The notes below the pieces were generated by a model. It did not search any database. It was given only the letters and a program-made list of their open reading frames with translations, and was not told the DNA's origin. A stretch of 64,000 bases of DNA, taken from positions 12,562,001 through 12,626,000 of the forward strand of contig CM034412.1 in assembly GCA_019925095.2 (NCBI GenBank), in the 5' to 3' direction. The stretch is from Dendrolimus kikuchii (lineage: Eukaryota; Arthropoda; Insecta; Lepidoptera; Lasiocampidae). Below are positions 43,421 to 55,332 of this stretch, piece by piece. The stretch's first letter is position 1; every line of letters starts with the position of its first letter. The position numbers were made by a program, and so were the translations under genes.

Positions 43421-43506
43421 AGGTGCGTGCGGACGTCTTGTAGTTGGCGGTAGTATTTATTGAATGAAATAGTTGTTTTATTGAATTCCCACAACCAATC
43501 AGGACA

Positions 43507-43740
43507 CCACAGGCTGGTCATGTCTGTCGCAGGACCGATGGCCGATGGAGCAGACGAGTCATGGAGTAGAGTTCGCGTCTCGGTAAATTAGTGTCGGATA
43601 CCCTCCAGCCCAATGGACCGACGACCTGTGCAATGTCGCCGGTAGGTGCTGGATGAGGAAGTCAGAGGACAGGGATGAGTGGCGCCGAGTTGGGGAGGCC
43701 CAATTCCAGCAGTGGACTGTGATTGGCTGACGATGACGAC
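43507..43740 (+). mobile_element. RTE-like LINE 3' end (family C)
   Basis: Plus-strand copy: CTGGTCATGTCTGTCGCAGG, CCCAATGGACCGACGACCTG, ATTCCAGCAGTGGACTGTGA, then GACGATGACGACGATT tail. Frame broken. Confidence 0.65.
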
Positions 43741-43818
43741 GATTTGTTTTGGAGTTATAAATAGACATTTCAATTTTATTTATTAGTATGAATTGCTTGG
43801 TTTTTTATGTTTATGTAT

Positions 43819-44063
43819 AATGCGATCCAAATAAGAATAGGAATGTCAATAACCTCTATCTGTCAAATGTCACTTGAAATGTATGTTTTGCAAAAAACTT
43901 ATTTGCATATCAATAATAATAGTCTTACATCAAATTTAAATAAAAAGGTTAAATTAGTAGTAAATTGTCTTAATATAATATTTAATTATTTAAAGTCATA
44001 ATTCGCAGCTATGACGTCACAATATGGCGCAAAGTCGATCCTATTCTCATTTGAATCGCATAC
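43819..44063. mobile_element. MITE, about 245 bp
   Basis: TIRs ATGCGATCCAAATAAGAATA and (reverse) ATGCGATTCAAATGAGAATA. Truncated copy at 27882-28071. Confidence 0.75.
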
Positions 44064-45107
44064 TAATGTTAAAATTTAAACACTAACAGATATTTGTAGG
44101 TTAATTATTATTTTTCATTATATTCTAATATTATCTGTTCCACCATATTATCAAGCCTTCGGACACCACAAACTTAAAAGCTTCTGAAGTCATTATTATA
44201 AGACTTTTTATCAAAGATCGGCTTTAACATACCATTTGACAAACATGTCAATGACTATCTATTTGCGAAACACCGACAAAGGTGGCAATGAAGATTGTAG
44301 CCGCCGTTACAAGTTTGCCGCGATCCGCCCATGTTCGTTTCTTCAATATCTATTGCCGCATAACAATGTTGTATTGTCAGTTGACAATGTTACTGCGTTT
44401 GTAAATTAGATTAAAAAGCTGTCGGCGATGTATTGATGTGGCGAATTTTTGTTTGGTTTGATGTAACATTGTAAAAGCGTACTTGATGTTCCTTTAAAGT
44501 GTCAAGTGAGACAGATATGAAGATTTTAGTATCAATACTTGACTTTGTTCGTGCGAGACTTAAACTTTATATTAACATCATCTGAATTTTGTTTTAAATA
44601 TTAATATTTCGAGGGGTGAAAACTATTTGTATCAAACCGTGTTTTGGAAATACATCAGTTTGGAGTCTTAAACAACACATAATTAATAAACTACATATAT
44701 ACTTAGTATATATGAATAAGAAGAATATCTATAGCTTTCGATTAGCAATGAAATTCTTTATATTTTCTTAAGTTCAGGTAATTATGATTGTACGGTTCAA
44801 CATACAGCGTTTTGTTAACGCTGCGGCCTACTTTAATATTATACCATTAGTACAAATAAGGCTCACAAATACTTTGTAATCGAGTTGCAATCAAGTTGCT
44901 ATCAAGTCGTAACATACGACTTCAACTACCACTAAGAACCCAGGGATCAGCATCCAAGCCTAACTACTACGAGAATAAATCCCTGAAAGCAACAAGGTGT
45001 ATTTTCTTCACCCTACTACTAGAAAGCACCAGCACTCCACCAACAACTGCCAGCATCTACCACCACAACCAAGAGAAAGTGTACAAACTGTACAAAGATG
45101 AAATAAA
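44064..45107. other. AT-rich intergenic DNA
   Basis: A frame at 44896-45135 is rich in Ser/Thr and has no recognised domain. Nothing else seen. Confidence 0.25.
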
Positions 45108-45232
45108 TAACATTTTTTTTATAGCTGAAGTTTAGCAGACAAGCTGACGGCCTACTTGTTGGAAAGTCGCCACTGTCGCCTATGGATGCTTGCGACGCTA
45201 GACATGACACCAACCTGCTGCCAGTCTCAATG
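45108..45232 (-). mobile_element. Family A, degenerate 3' part
   Basis: TTTAGCAGACAAGCTGACGG, CCTACTTGTTGGAAAG, GTCGCCTATGGATGC. Followed at 45260-45350 by CGTAGC-rich DNA similar to 57870-57950. Confidence 0.5.
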
Positions 45233-45618
45233 AAATGTTATGACATCTTTTTTGAAAAACCCATATCGTAGCGCTGCTAGCCACGGTACGCAAGAGCAAC
45301 GTTCTGGAGAATCGTAGCGTACATGAGCGAAGTAGCTCTGGATAAATATACGGTGGTAAAAAAAACAAAAGCACCATTCTAAACAGTTCTTCGGCACACT
45401 CATCATTTTACTGTAGGAATACGCAGAGAGACGTAAAGTCTCTCCGAAGGGCAAACGTACCTAGACATCGTGCTTACTTAGTCTTTATCTCTAAATGTCG
45501 TTTGATACAAATAGCCACTCAATTCATTTTGAAGAGTGTTATTTTACAAGTCTTGGGTTTTAAGTACTTTTCAGTCCTTAGTGTATTTTTTCAGAATTTT
45601 CCACCCTATTATGTTCCA

Positions 45619-45944
45619 TATATATAAAAATCAATTGTTCTTCGTTAGTCACGATAAAACTCGAGAACGGCTAGACTGATTTGGCTAATTTTGGTTTTGA
45701 ATTATTTGTGGAAGTCCAGGGAAGGTTTAAAAGGTGAGTAAATATGAAAAAATGCTTGGTATATAGTAAAAACAACAATTTCGCTTTCCCTTAGAGAATA
45801 ATCCTACCTGTCAAACATTTGATGTTCGTTCCGGTTAAGTATTGACCACATTTTGTTGACCACAAGTTGAAACATTCTGCAATTATTATTCAGCTTTTTA
45901 TTTATTGATTCTGAGGCGGTACAAAGTTTGCCGGGTCAGTTAGT
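45619..45944 (+). mobile_element. Helitron-type element (family F)
   Basis: TATATATAAAAATCAATTGT start, CGAGAACGGCTAGACTGATT, and GTTTGCCGGGTCAGTTAGT end (CTAGT changed to TTAGT). Confidence 0.7.
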
Positions 45945-46006
45945 TCGTAAATAAATATTTTAATTTCAGGTTTATATAACTAGTAATTACTATTTTTTAT
46001 TATTAT

Positions 46007-46310
46007 TATTTTTTATTGCAGGAGATCAGCAGACAAGCAGACGGCCCACTTGATGGAAAGCGGTTACAGCGGACATTTGCAACACCAAAGTTGCTACAAA
46101 TGCGCTGCTGCTCTCTTAAGGGAAACTGGAATCTGGTCACTAATACCGGAACACAACTCAAGGTTGTTATGGCGACATACTTTAGACCAGGGGTGGTAGC
46201 CATCCAGTCAGATAAATGCCCTACCACCTGGCTGTGGGTTGTTAAGTCGCCTCTTACGACAGGCCGCCCGGCCGCAGGAAATCGTATTCTTTCTCCGTTC
46301 CTGCACGGAT
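46007..46310 (-). mobile_element. Family A short retroelement
   Basis: ATTGCAGGAGATCAGCAGAC to TTCCTGCACGGATAGA; small deletion after CGGTTACAG. Full-length form. Confidence 0.8.
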
Positions 46311-46792
46311 AGAAACGATAGAACTAGTAACAAATACGACATTAAAAGGCGTCTACAAATAACAACGTAAACCACAGAGGTTAGTTTTCTACCCTATCCT
46401 ACCTACCATGATTGCCCCGCAGCCCTCGGTCAGCGTGCCCCTCTCGCAAACGGTTTCCACGCCACTAAACAGCAACTATGGCGGATAAAAATCATTTGTT
46501 ATATCTATTGCTATAATATAACATTATTTATTATGTTCGCGGATGAGTGCACCCCGTTTGATGTGGTTCGTATAGTGCAGATGGTATTGTACAGTTAAAA
46601 GAATAACTTTTGTAACCACAGTGATGGTATAACCAGAATAATGTTACATACAAATTTTCCAATGTTAAAATTTTGTTTATTTCAATAACTGTCAGAATGG
46701 AATAACTAAAACTGAAAAGTGGCCGAAACGTCGGAATAATAAAAATAAAATAAATAACCTCGCTTAAAACCGTCAAAATGTAGTTTTATTTG
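46311..46792. other. Intergenic DNA
   Basis: GTGGCCGAAACGTCGGAATA (46721-46740) is a motif seen at the ends of some retroelements. No frame. Confidence 0.25.
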
Positions 46793-47004
46793 CTCGACTG
46801 GATGGTTACCACCCCTGGTCTAAAGTATGTCGCCATAACAACCTTGATTTGTGTTCGGGTATTAGTGACCAGGTTCCAGTCCCCCTTAAGAGAGCAGCAG
46901 CGCATTTGTAGCAACTTTGGTGTTGCAAATGTCCATAGGCGATGGTAACCGCTTTCCATCAAGTGGGCCCTTTGCCTGTCTGCTGATCTCCTGCAATAAA
47001 AAAA
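46793..47004 (+). mobile_element. Family A short retroelement, 5'-truncated
   Basis: Starts GCTCGACTGGATGGTTACCA and ends CTCCTGCAATAAAAAAAAC. Inverted relative to 46007-46310. Confidence 0.8.
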
Positions 47005-47457
47005 ACTTCAATGTTGTATTGTTCATATTTCGCTTTTTTGGATGATGAGTTTGCCGACAACTGGTCTGGTCGATTAAAGGCTTCAGAACCTAGATCATCG
47101 AGGCAGTTCGCACTTACACTTCATTTCACATGTAATCTTCGATGAGCGTGTCGCAGAATTGCACGTATTAATTCCTTACTCACCTTTTATCACTCACTGG
47201 TCACGCAGTCGTACGAGCTCCCGTCGTCGACATAATTATGGTGGAAATACTAACCAAGCAGACGAAACTTTGCTTCCACTTTTATAATACCTAGGAGTGT
47301 AACTTCTTAACGTCGTCTGTTTTTCCTGAGACATTTAAGTGTTTTCAAGTCTTGCGTGAACAGATTTATCTTCTTCTATATTAATATTAGTATTTATGTA
47401 TCTATTGCCTTTTTCCTGCACCACCTACATCGGCTGATTCAAATTTCTTTGATTTTG
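47005..47457. other. Intergenic DNA
   Basis: Nothing recognised. Confidence 0.25.
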
Positions 47458-47600
47458 TTTGCCTGGAAGAGATCGCTTTGAGCGATAAGGCCGCTTATTG
47501 TATTGCCTAGAAAATATTGTAAATATGGTCTGTTTTTGAATTGTACATTTTGAAGTCCAACAAAGTATTTTTTTTTTTTATCGCCAACTACCTCCGTCAT
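47458..47600 (+). mobile_element. Family G LINE tail
   Basis: TTGCCTGGAAGAGATCGCTT, TGAGCGATAAGGCCGCTTAT. Confidence 0.65.
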
Positions 47601-47679
47601 TGTGCAAGACAGAGCATTTTCTTTTTCGTGTCTCTTTTAATTTTTTAATCTAATTTTAACTACAGAATAGGAAAAAGGG

Positions 47680-48005
47680 GTGGGAATCTTTATTTATTTT
47701 CTTTCTTTTTCTTTTCTTTTCTTTTCTTTTCTTATTAATCTTATTTCTATTACATGTTATACATATGTTTATGTTACAAAAGTCTTATTCTTACTAGTGT
47801 TCTTACATTCACTCTTAACTATAATTTTACTACTAATACATGTTTTTTATCTGTTATATATCTATGTTTGTATTACATTTATGTTTATTACTATTTATTA
47901 TTACTGATTTATGGCTATCTACTATTAGGTTACATGGTATTATAATCTATTTCTTTAAAAGCTAATACTACACCAACAAAGTATTATCTCTCTCTCTCTC
48001 TCTCG
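47680..48005. repeat. Low-complexity pyrimidine-rich stretch
   Basis: (TTTTC)n at about 47705-47735, then T/A-rich DNA and (CT)n at 47990-48004. Long frames here are products of low complexity. Confidence 0.7.
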
Positions 48006-48205
48006 AATATTATAAAATAAATGCGAAAGTTTGTACTGATATTTGTTGCTCAATTACGTCAGAACGGCTGAAAGGATCTGGTTGAAATTTGCCACAGAGA
48101 TAGACTATAGTCTGGAATAGCACAAATGCTACTTTTTATTCAGAAAAGATGTACGGTTCCCTTGGGGTAACATTAACGCGAGCAAAGCCGCGCGCAAAAG
48201 CTAGT
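48006..48205 (+). mobile_element. Helitron-type element (family F)
   Basis: ATTATAAAATAAATGCGAAA start, CGAGCAAAGCCGCGCGCAAA and AGCTAGT end. Confidence 0.65.
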
Positions 48206-48676
48206 CTTATGTAATGTGTCCCATCTTAGGCTGCATTTCCACCTTGATTGATATGAGATATAATGTCGGTCATACGCGAACTTATCATTTTAAGAATATT
48301 TAAATTTTAGATCGCTTGCTAAGTATACATGTGTATTTTCTAGCGTTATTCTTGCCAGATACTTAATATATCGATTTATTATCCTATAAATGTGTTGAAT
48401 CCGCCGATTGTCCCATCCCACATGATGTTGCGGTCACGAGACATGATTTTAACACATCTGCCGCTTGCGTGTTAAAGAAAAAATATAATATACTGTGACA
48501 CGGGCCGAAAATGACGGCTGTATTGTGACTTATCAAAAACCAAAAATATCAGCAATGCACAGACGACACGAACCTGAAACTTTCTGGCTATTAAATTTTA
48601 TAAGTAATATGTGGCGTGTGATGTCGTCATGTGCCTTTCTCCTGGTTACTGTAGATGAATTTCTCAAAAAAAGGTC
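48206..48676. other. Intergenic DNA
   Basis: Nothing recognised. Confidence 0.25.
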
Positions 48677-48793
48677 CACATACATACAACAGAGCGCCAT
48701 TTAGGCTTATTCTTACACACCTCACTTGCTTCTTTGACATTCATAACTCTTGTCATGCACGCTCGTCTGTTCTTAAGGCTCCTGACATCACCA
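48677..48793 (-). mobile_element. RTE-like LINE fragment (family B)
   Basis: CATACATACAACAGAGCGCC joins the tail directly to the coding part, about 34 bp missing; ends at CTCCTGACATCACC. Confidence 0.75.
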
Positions 48794-48829
48794 TAAAAAA
48801 AAGGGTTTCTCGTTATTACCTATATGGAA

Positions 48830-49140
48830 AGCTTGGTGCTTTATTTGTTATTGCAGTGAAACTTGTATATAGATGGGGGTTATTAGGATTTTTTCTGTCA
48901 AGGAAAAGCGTTACGGCGGCGTGGAGGGGCTAGAAGGTATATCGCGTGGTGAGAGGCGGCATAATTTTAGAGTAGACTACGGATGTTTTTTTCGGTTCCG
49001 GATCGAACTTCAAGTTAAAATTTTGTTGCGATTCGTTTTTCCACTTGTCCGTTGCGATTCGTTTTTCCATTTGTCCGTTGCGATTCGTTTTCCACTTGTC
49101 CGTTGAAGTTTCACTTCTACTATGTGTCCCAGCCAGCACA
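48830..49140 (+). mobile_element. Foldback-type element, copy of 55333-55800
   Basis: ATTAGGATTTTTTCTGTC, TATATCGCGTGGTGAGAGGC and GGTTCCGGATCGAA match 55628-55765 in reverse. The end GAAGTTTCACTTCTACTATG, then TGTCCCAGC, matches the inverted-repeat arm at 55495-55545. Confidence 0.6.
49025..49101. repeat. Three tandem 26-bp units
   Basis: GTTGCGATTCGTTTTTCCAC then TTGTCC, three times (26, 26, 25 bp), inside the element at 48830-49140. The sister element at 55333 has one unit. Confidence 0.85.
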
Positions 49141-49839
49141 GATTTGGTTTTTTTTTCTTTTCACATAATTTGCTTATTTGTTATCAAAACTTAATTCACA
49201 TGTTTCTGAAGTACAATATATATAGTCCAAGATCCCAGTCACCCCAGACTTACGTCATTTTAGGAAAGATGCAATTTTTAGGATCGGTAGTTTAACATAA
49301 ACTTAGAAAGGAATGGATACTCGCTAAGCTGAAAGCGGGGCCGTTTTTCAGGTAGCAGGTATCAAAAGTGGAAAAAAACCATGCTAACTTACGTCAAAGT
49401 AGCAAGGCTAGTTTTTACATATGTCATATATGATATTGTTATAAACAAAGATATACAGTTGCCAGACACTTCCTGTGGGCCATAACTTTTGACAGACACT
49501 TTAAAAAAAATGTGGGAACTTACGTCATTTTATATCAACCAACAAAAATTGATGAAATTGATGACACCTGTTATCCTACGAAACACTTAACAGTGTCATC
49601 TTGAATTTGAATACTAACAAACAAAACTAATCCGATTAACCGACAAATAAGTTTGTAAAAGTCGAGTGCTTAACCCAATTTAGCGAAAGCTTAACAAAAA
49701 ATAATATATTGAAGTTTTTGTTGTATTTTGAAAACTTGCATGAAGTAATGCATTTTAGGACGCTTATGGTCCATTTTGCTTTAAGTTATTGTAATGTTAT
49801 GTCACTTTTTAGGGTTCCATAACGTCGTAACGGCCGAAC
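49141..49839. other. AT-rich intergenic DNA
   Basis: ACTTACGTCATTTTA occurs at about 49249 and 49530, suggesting a degraded repeat. Nothing else. Confidence 0.25.
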
Positions 49840-50270
49840 TTGCTGGAACGCAGAGGCTCCGGCTTCGATTCCTCGCATGGTAAATTACGGACACGAACTT
49901 TCTGTTATTAACTATGGTCTGAGTGTCTGGGATTGGCCCCAGAGTAGTCTATTGTATATACCCACAAGTGTAACTTGCTTAGTTTGGGTATATACAATAT
50001 GTGTGTCTCCCGACTATTATTATGGAAAAAAATAGAATCCGACTGCAGTGCCACCTACCGGATTTAATTGTGAATTTAAATCATCTCGGGACCCACTTGA
50101 ACACACATAAAAAATCATCAAAATCGGTCCAGCCGTTTAAGAGGAGTTCACTGACTTACACACGAACCGAAGAATTTTATACATAGAGACTAAGGGCCGA
50201 TTTTTCAATCACCAGATAAAATTAATTCTATAGAATAAAACACAACATGGGAAATTTGAAAATCGAACTT
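49840..50270 (+). mobile_element. SINE D joined to Helitron and MITE fragments, tandem unit 1
   Basis: SINE D from the B-box region (GGCTTCGATTCC) to CGACTATTATTATGG, then a reversed Helitron piece (GTGCCACCTACCGGATTTAA, AATCGGTCCAGCCGTTTAAG), then the left part of a MITE (GGGCCGATTTTTCAATCACC). 49901-50270 is one unit of a 370-bp tandem duplication. Confidence 0.7.
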
Positions 50271-50640
50271 TCTATTATTAACTATGGTCTGAGTGTCTGG
50301 GATCGGCCCCAGAGTAGTCCATTGTATATACCCACAAGCGTAACTTGCTTAGCTTGGGTATATACAATATGTGTGTCTGCCGACTATTATTATGGAGAAA
50401 AATAGGACCCGACTGCAGTGCCACCTACCAGATTTAATTGTGAATTTAAAACACCTCGGGACCCACATGAACACACATAAAAATCATCAAAATCGGTCCA
50501 GCCGTTTAAGAGGAGGTCACTGACATACACACGAACAGAAGAATTGTATACATAGAGACTAAGGGCCGATTTTTCAATCACCAAATAAAATTTATTTTAT
50601 AGAATAAAACACAACGTGGGAAATTAAAAAATGACAGTAG
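50271..50640 (+). repeat. Tandem unit 2 of the 370-bp duplication
   Basis: Repeats unit 1 from ACTATGGTCTGAGTGTCTGG (49911, again 50281) through the Helitron fragment into the MITE. Confidence 0.8.
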
Positions 50641-50733
50641 TATGAAAAAAACAGGTGAATTATTTCACTTTTGAATACAGTCAGGTTATAATTTATTCCA
50701 CTGGTAACTTTTATCTGATGTTAAAAATCTGTC
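50573..50733. mobile_element. MITE with CAATCACCAGATAAAA ends
   Basis: Complete copy: GGGCCGATTTTTCAATCACC at the left, TTTTATCTGATGTTAAAAAT at the right. Its left half recurs at 50204-50270. Confidence 0.6.
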
Positions 50734-51367
50734 CTAATTAAAATTCAATTAAAAACTAAAAAACCTGGCTTAAAGGCCTAGTTGCCTAGCTATAATACAA
50801 AAAAAAACTAAACAACAATATGGATTTGAAATTAGAACTAAATTTCGGAACAGATCAATACAGAACCCATATTTTAAATCTTAAATTGTTTTTTTTTACT
50901 CAACACATATCAATGGCTTTACGTCTTTGTGTTTTCACACAAAAGCCTAATGTACTCATGATCCTTTCAACATTGTCATCCTATAATAAGTACTTTGGTG
51001 ACACCAACATTATAATTACGCCAAGAAACCCCATTCGCGACCTTATTTTCAATGAAATAAGAACTATTAACTTCAAATAATAAATTTGTATTCAATACTA
51101 ACTACTTGGCGATACAAATTTATACAATGCGCCCATAAAATATTTGTTACCATCGTATTTGACGGCAATAAGGTTTATTTTTAAATAGGGCGTTGTTTTA
51201 AAGCGTATAAAATATATACGTTTGGAAGTACGTAATTGAAATTTTGACTTTGGTAAATCGTGTGACGACGGGTCGATATTGCGTGACGAATCGACGTGAT
51301 GTTTTAATTGACAGCACAGCTTGCGGTTGTTTATTTATCTGTAAGAAGAACTGTTGATTTATATAGA
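50734..51367. other. AT-rich intergenic DNA
   Basis: An 86-codon frame (50820-51080) has no recognised domain. GGCTTAAAGGCCTAGTTGCC followed by a poly-A tract (50767-50815) may be a LINE tail. Confidence 0.25.
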
Positions 51368-51619
51368 ACGGCCTCTGTGGTTGAGCGGGCTAAGCCTTTG
51401 CCGGCGTACCTCATTGCAACGCAGAGGTTCCGGGTTCGATTCCTGGTATAGCAAAATTTCGGAAACGTATTTTCTCCGTTATTTACTATGGTCTGGGTGT
51501 CTGGGATCGGCCCCAGAGTAGTCCGTTGTATGTTACCCATAACACAAGCGTAACTTGCTTAATTTGGGGATATACAATGTGTGTGTTTGTCTGCCGATTA
51601 TTATTATTATTATTATTAT
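51368..51619 (+). mobile_element. tRNA-derived SINE, family D, best copy
   Basis: A box TGGTTGAGCGG (51378-51388) and B box GGTTCGATTCC (51433-51443), both perfect and 44 bp apart. 3' end in (ATT)n. Likely the youngest copy here. Confidence 0.85.
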
Positions 51620-51687
51620 AGAACATTTCTAAGGCTAATTTATAAATTGAATTTGAATTAAGAATCTCGATTTTCATGTCGATTTTG

Positions 51688-51920
51688 CCCGGTGGTAGGG
51701 TATTTGCCCGACTGGATGGCTACCACTCCTGGTCTAGAGCATGCCGCCATAACAACCTTGAGTTGTGTTCCGGCATTACTGACCAGGTTCCAGTCTCCCT
51801 TAAGAGAGCAGCACCGCATTTGTAGAACTTTTGGTGTTGCAAATGTCCATAGGCGATGGTAACCGCTTTCCATCCAGTGGGCCGTCTGCCTGTCTGCCGA
51901 ACTCCTGCAATTAAAAAAAT
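51688..51920 (+). mobile_element. Family A short retroelement, short form
   Basis: Starts CGGTGGTAGGGTATTTGCCC and ends CTCCTGCAATTAAAAAAATA; same 5' breakpoint as three reverse copies. Confidence 0.8.
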
Positions 51921-52371
51921 ATATATATATTATTTCGGCCGCTGTCACCGCGTACGTGCACATGTTTTTTATTAATGTTTAAAGAGTAAACTCCAGTCGT
52001 GCGTCTGAGCTGATACACGCAAGTTTCTATTCTTTATTAGCGGCCCACGCTTTCACTCACGTTAATGTAGATTTTAGCAATCAATTCAGGTTTCTGTCTA
52101 TCCCTCGAGAGCAGGACATTTTTTATTTTTCTAAAACAAACACGTCATCGTGGTAACATCATCAAAACCATCCAGCCACCCTGAGTATATATTAAACATT
52201 GTATAAATATAGGTATATAAGATCGTGCCGTAAATAGGACGGTGCCACCGGTGCCCAGGCACAGGGCGTAGACTCTGGGGGGCGCAAGAATGGCCAGACC
52301 AGGCGGGACTATTATTCTTTCGGTTTGCTCCTGATAAGTTCCCGCTGCGCCCTTAGTGCTCGATTCCAACA
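51921..52371. other. Intergenic DNA
   Basis: 52230-52340 is GC-rich (GTGCCACCGGTGCCCAGGCA, GGGGGGCGCAAGAATGGCC) and is probably transposon debris next to the repeat at 52372. Confidence 0.3.
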
Positions 52372-52640
52372 CATACGTACCTACATGCCAGTATCATCAA
52401 AAACGTCTGTTAAATTAGACAAAACATCGCGCTCATTTTTTTGGCAGCGCACGAGCGTATTTGTGTTCTAGTTCTTTAAAAAAATAGTTTTTTCTTCCAA
52501 AATATTAGATTATTGGTCCACCAACACCAAGGTCCTTGTGCGTTATTTTATCACCTTGAATAAAATAAAGTAGGTCTATATATAGCATTGCTCTAGCTAA
52601 GGTACCTATAATATCTAAAAAAACAAGGTTGCAGTTATAG
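52372..52640 (-). repeat. Inverted copy of the 27610-27880 repeat
   Basis: ACCTACATGCCAGTATCATC, GGTCCACCAACACCAAGG and CTTGTGCGTTATTTTATCAC match 27610-27880 reversed. Confidence 0.6.
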
Positions 52641-53776
52641 AATCTCGCATAGGGCGCATAAAAGGCCATTTACAGCACTGAATTTGTTCCGGTTAAGGAG
52701 ATCGATGTTCTGTATGATTCTCTTCTGACTTAGACGTGTCGGGCAGATGGAGATTAAACAAAATAAATATTTAAATTATATAACTGTCTTTAATTTACTT
52801 GTACGTACGACTCGACTCGGAAGGTAACGTGGGACGATTCACAAACTACTATGGATACTACGTATGGATGATTAACGACAGTGCCGCGAATATCCACACA
52901 TTACAATTTTTGCTGAATTGCAACTGTCGCTAGCCGTCGTATATGTATAAGGAAAAAATGTAAAAAACAGTAAGAAAAGGAAAATGTTTTGGCACGTAAG
53001 GACTTTTATAATATTTGTAGAGAATAAAAAAATAAAAATATAATAAGGTCTGGCGGAGGCGATTTATACAAAAAACAAAACTTTCTTATCAGTTTATTCC
53101 ACTCTGCTCTATTTATACTGTACACTCACTTACATTTCAAACTTTGCAGTATGTCTAAAGGCAATCTGTTCCGCCCCTCCCATATTATTAAACTAACCCC
53201 ATTTTAAGGTTGCCATTCCATGGAAATGCCTATTTGTAATGTCAAAATAACAATTTTTTCGTAAATGCATATGAAAGTATATACGATACTTATATCAAAA
53301 AATTTTTTTTTTTTTTTTCCTGTCTGTCCGGATGTTCTGACTAATCTCTGAACCGGCTGAACCGATTTTGACTTTCAGGGTCAGATAGCTGATGTTATAA
53401 GGAGTAAGTTATGCTACCTTTTTACTTTTTTGAAAATTCCACACAGGCAAATTTGCGGACACAGCTGCTGATATATAAATTGGGTAAGCGCTTGTCTGTC
53501 TGCGCATAGCAACGATTCCCGAAAAGGTGACTCGGGGACGTATTTCGTTTTTTATCTATAGAACTGAAATAGTCTTTGTCTTAAAAACTGCTTAAGGAAC
53601 AAAGGTACCTACAATATAACTTTTATAGAAAATATTTTTTAAACTCTTCTCTCTCTTGCTCACTTCATAGTTTAAACAGTGCTACATTTGTAGCTAATAT
53701 CTCCCACCTGTACGCTTAATTAAAAAATATATGAAAATATTATCTTTATATTTTTTTAAATGAAGATGTCCTCCCA
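52641..53776. other. AT-rich intergenic DNA with a Helitron-like piece
   Basis: 53290-53470 has GAACCGGCTGAACCGATTTT, then AATTTGCGGACACAGCTGCT, in Helitron order but without CTAGT. The rest is featureless. Confidence 0.3.
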
Positions 53777-54253
53777 TATGACTATCGTCGTCGTCAGCCA
53801 ATCACCGTCCACTGCTAGACGTAGGCCACCCCAAGTCGGCGCCACTCATCACGCTCTGCCTTCCTCATCCAGCGCCTACCGGCGACCTTGTGCAGGGCGT
53901 CCGTCAATTGGGCTGGAGAGCGTCAGACACTACGTTTACCGAGACGCGGTCTCCACTCCAGAACTTGTCCGCTTCATCGGTCATCGGTCCTGCGACAAAT
54001 GTGGCCGGTCCACTGCCAATACTTCAACTTGTTAATTTCGTGAGCTATGTCGGTTACTTTGGTTCTCTTACGGATATCCTTATTTCTAACTCTGTCCATA
54101 AGAGAAACACCCAACATAGCTCGCTCCATAGCCCGTTGAGCGACTTGAAATTTGTGGACCAGTCCTACCGTCAGTGTCCACGTCTCAGCCCCATTGGTCA
54201 AGACGGAAAGGACGCACTGCTTGAAAACATTCGTCTTCAGGCATTGCGGGATG
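53777..54253 (-). mobile_element. RTE-like LINE 3' end (family C), longest copy
   Basis: The minus strand encodes GAETWTLTVGLVHKFQVAQR, AMERAMLGVSLMDRVRNKDI, TKVTDIAHEINKLK and GHICRRTDDR, then broken WRP/RWTDDL blocks. This is the C-terminal region of an RTE-type reverse transcriptase. CGTCGTCGTCAGCCAATC is its 3' tail in reverse. Confidence 0.8.
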
Positions 54254-55332
54254 TGAACAAATTACTAAACTGAAATTGAAAGAAAAACACTGCCATCTAT
54301 TGTATCGTAATTGAAATATTTTCCGAGCAATGGTTATGCAGCAAAAATTGCCCTTAACTTTCACACAACCCCCCACAAGATGGCGCTATACATTTCCTTA
54401 TTTGAAAAACAATATCTTCTAAGAAGGAATCAAATGCAAGAACGCCGTCACTGATCTATCTATAAAAATATAATTTGGCCAAATGAAAAAGGCTCTTCGA
54501 ATTTATATATTGTTGTCGCAATGCTGTATCCCTATTTTATACATTTGTATTAGAATTTGCGTATTTCGATAAAAGTATTTTTTAAGTTTTCTTGACTAAT
54601 ACACGTAATTAAAACTACGTTTTAATTAACAGTTTTAAGCGCCGCAATTTTATTCCATTTTAATTAGAACAAAGATGTCAAGTGTCAATTTGTCTTCCGT
54701 GATCAGGGCACTATAAAGTGGCTGCGACGTCAGAATAAAACACAAATAAAATACCGCCCTTAAAAACGTTAAAGCTTGTAGCAACGCCGACGTCCTTGAG
54801 GATTTTTCGGCCAATAGCAGGTATTTCATAAACGCGGTCGTTTTCCGGATGCATTATTATTTTATTGTGAATTTTTCGTTTCATCGAGTTTCAATCGCAA
54901 TGATTTTGAAGATGATTAGTTTAAAGTTTAAAGTGAAAGTTTATTGTGAATAAAATAAAATACTATGTAAAAATATAATAAAATCAAATTATTTATCTCT
55001 CTTTTATAAACCTGTAGATATTTCTTTTATCCTATTTTGCTAAAAATTTAACGAGTAAAACGATTTCATGTGAATAATTTGGAGATGATTTGATTATTTT
55101 CTTTTGGTGATCTCCCTTCTCCGGCTCAAAGGACCATAAAGATGTACGGTTCGTATTAAAGATAAGATTTCCTCCCAATATATGTTCTTACCTGCGCAGT
55201 AGGCCAATTTTAGTAGCGCGCAACAGTGTACGAATCGTGTAAGCGGAACATAGCAATGAATGCATAGCAATCTTTTTGTTTTGTTCGCTCTAATGCAGGG
55301 AGGTTTTAAAGAAAGAAAAAAAATCAAAATGT
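54254..55332. other. AT-rich intergenic DNA
   Basis: No gene or recognised repeat. Confidence 0.3.

Noticed and set aside
47680..47945. Two overlapping frames predicting strongly hydrophobic proteins
   Set aside because: Produced by pyrimidine-rich low-complexity DNA (Phe/Leu/Ser runs).
50820..51080. 86-residue frame starting MDLKLELNFG
   Set aside because: No homologous family comes to mind and there is no partner exon; might be transposon debris, but I cannot support it.
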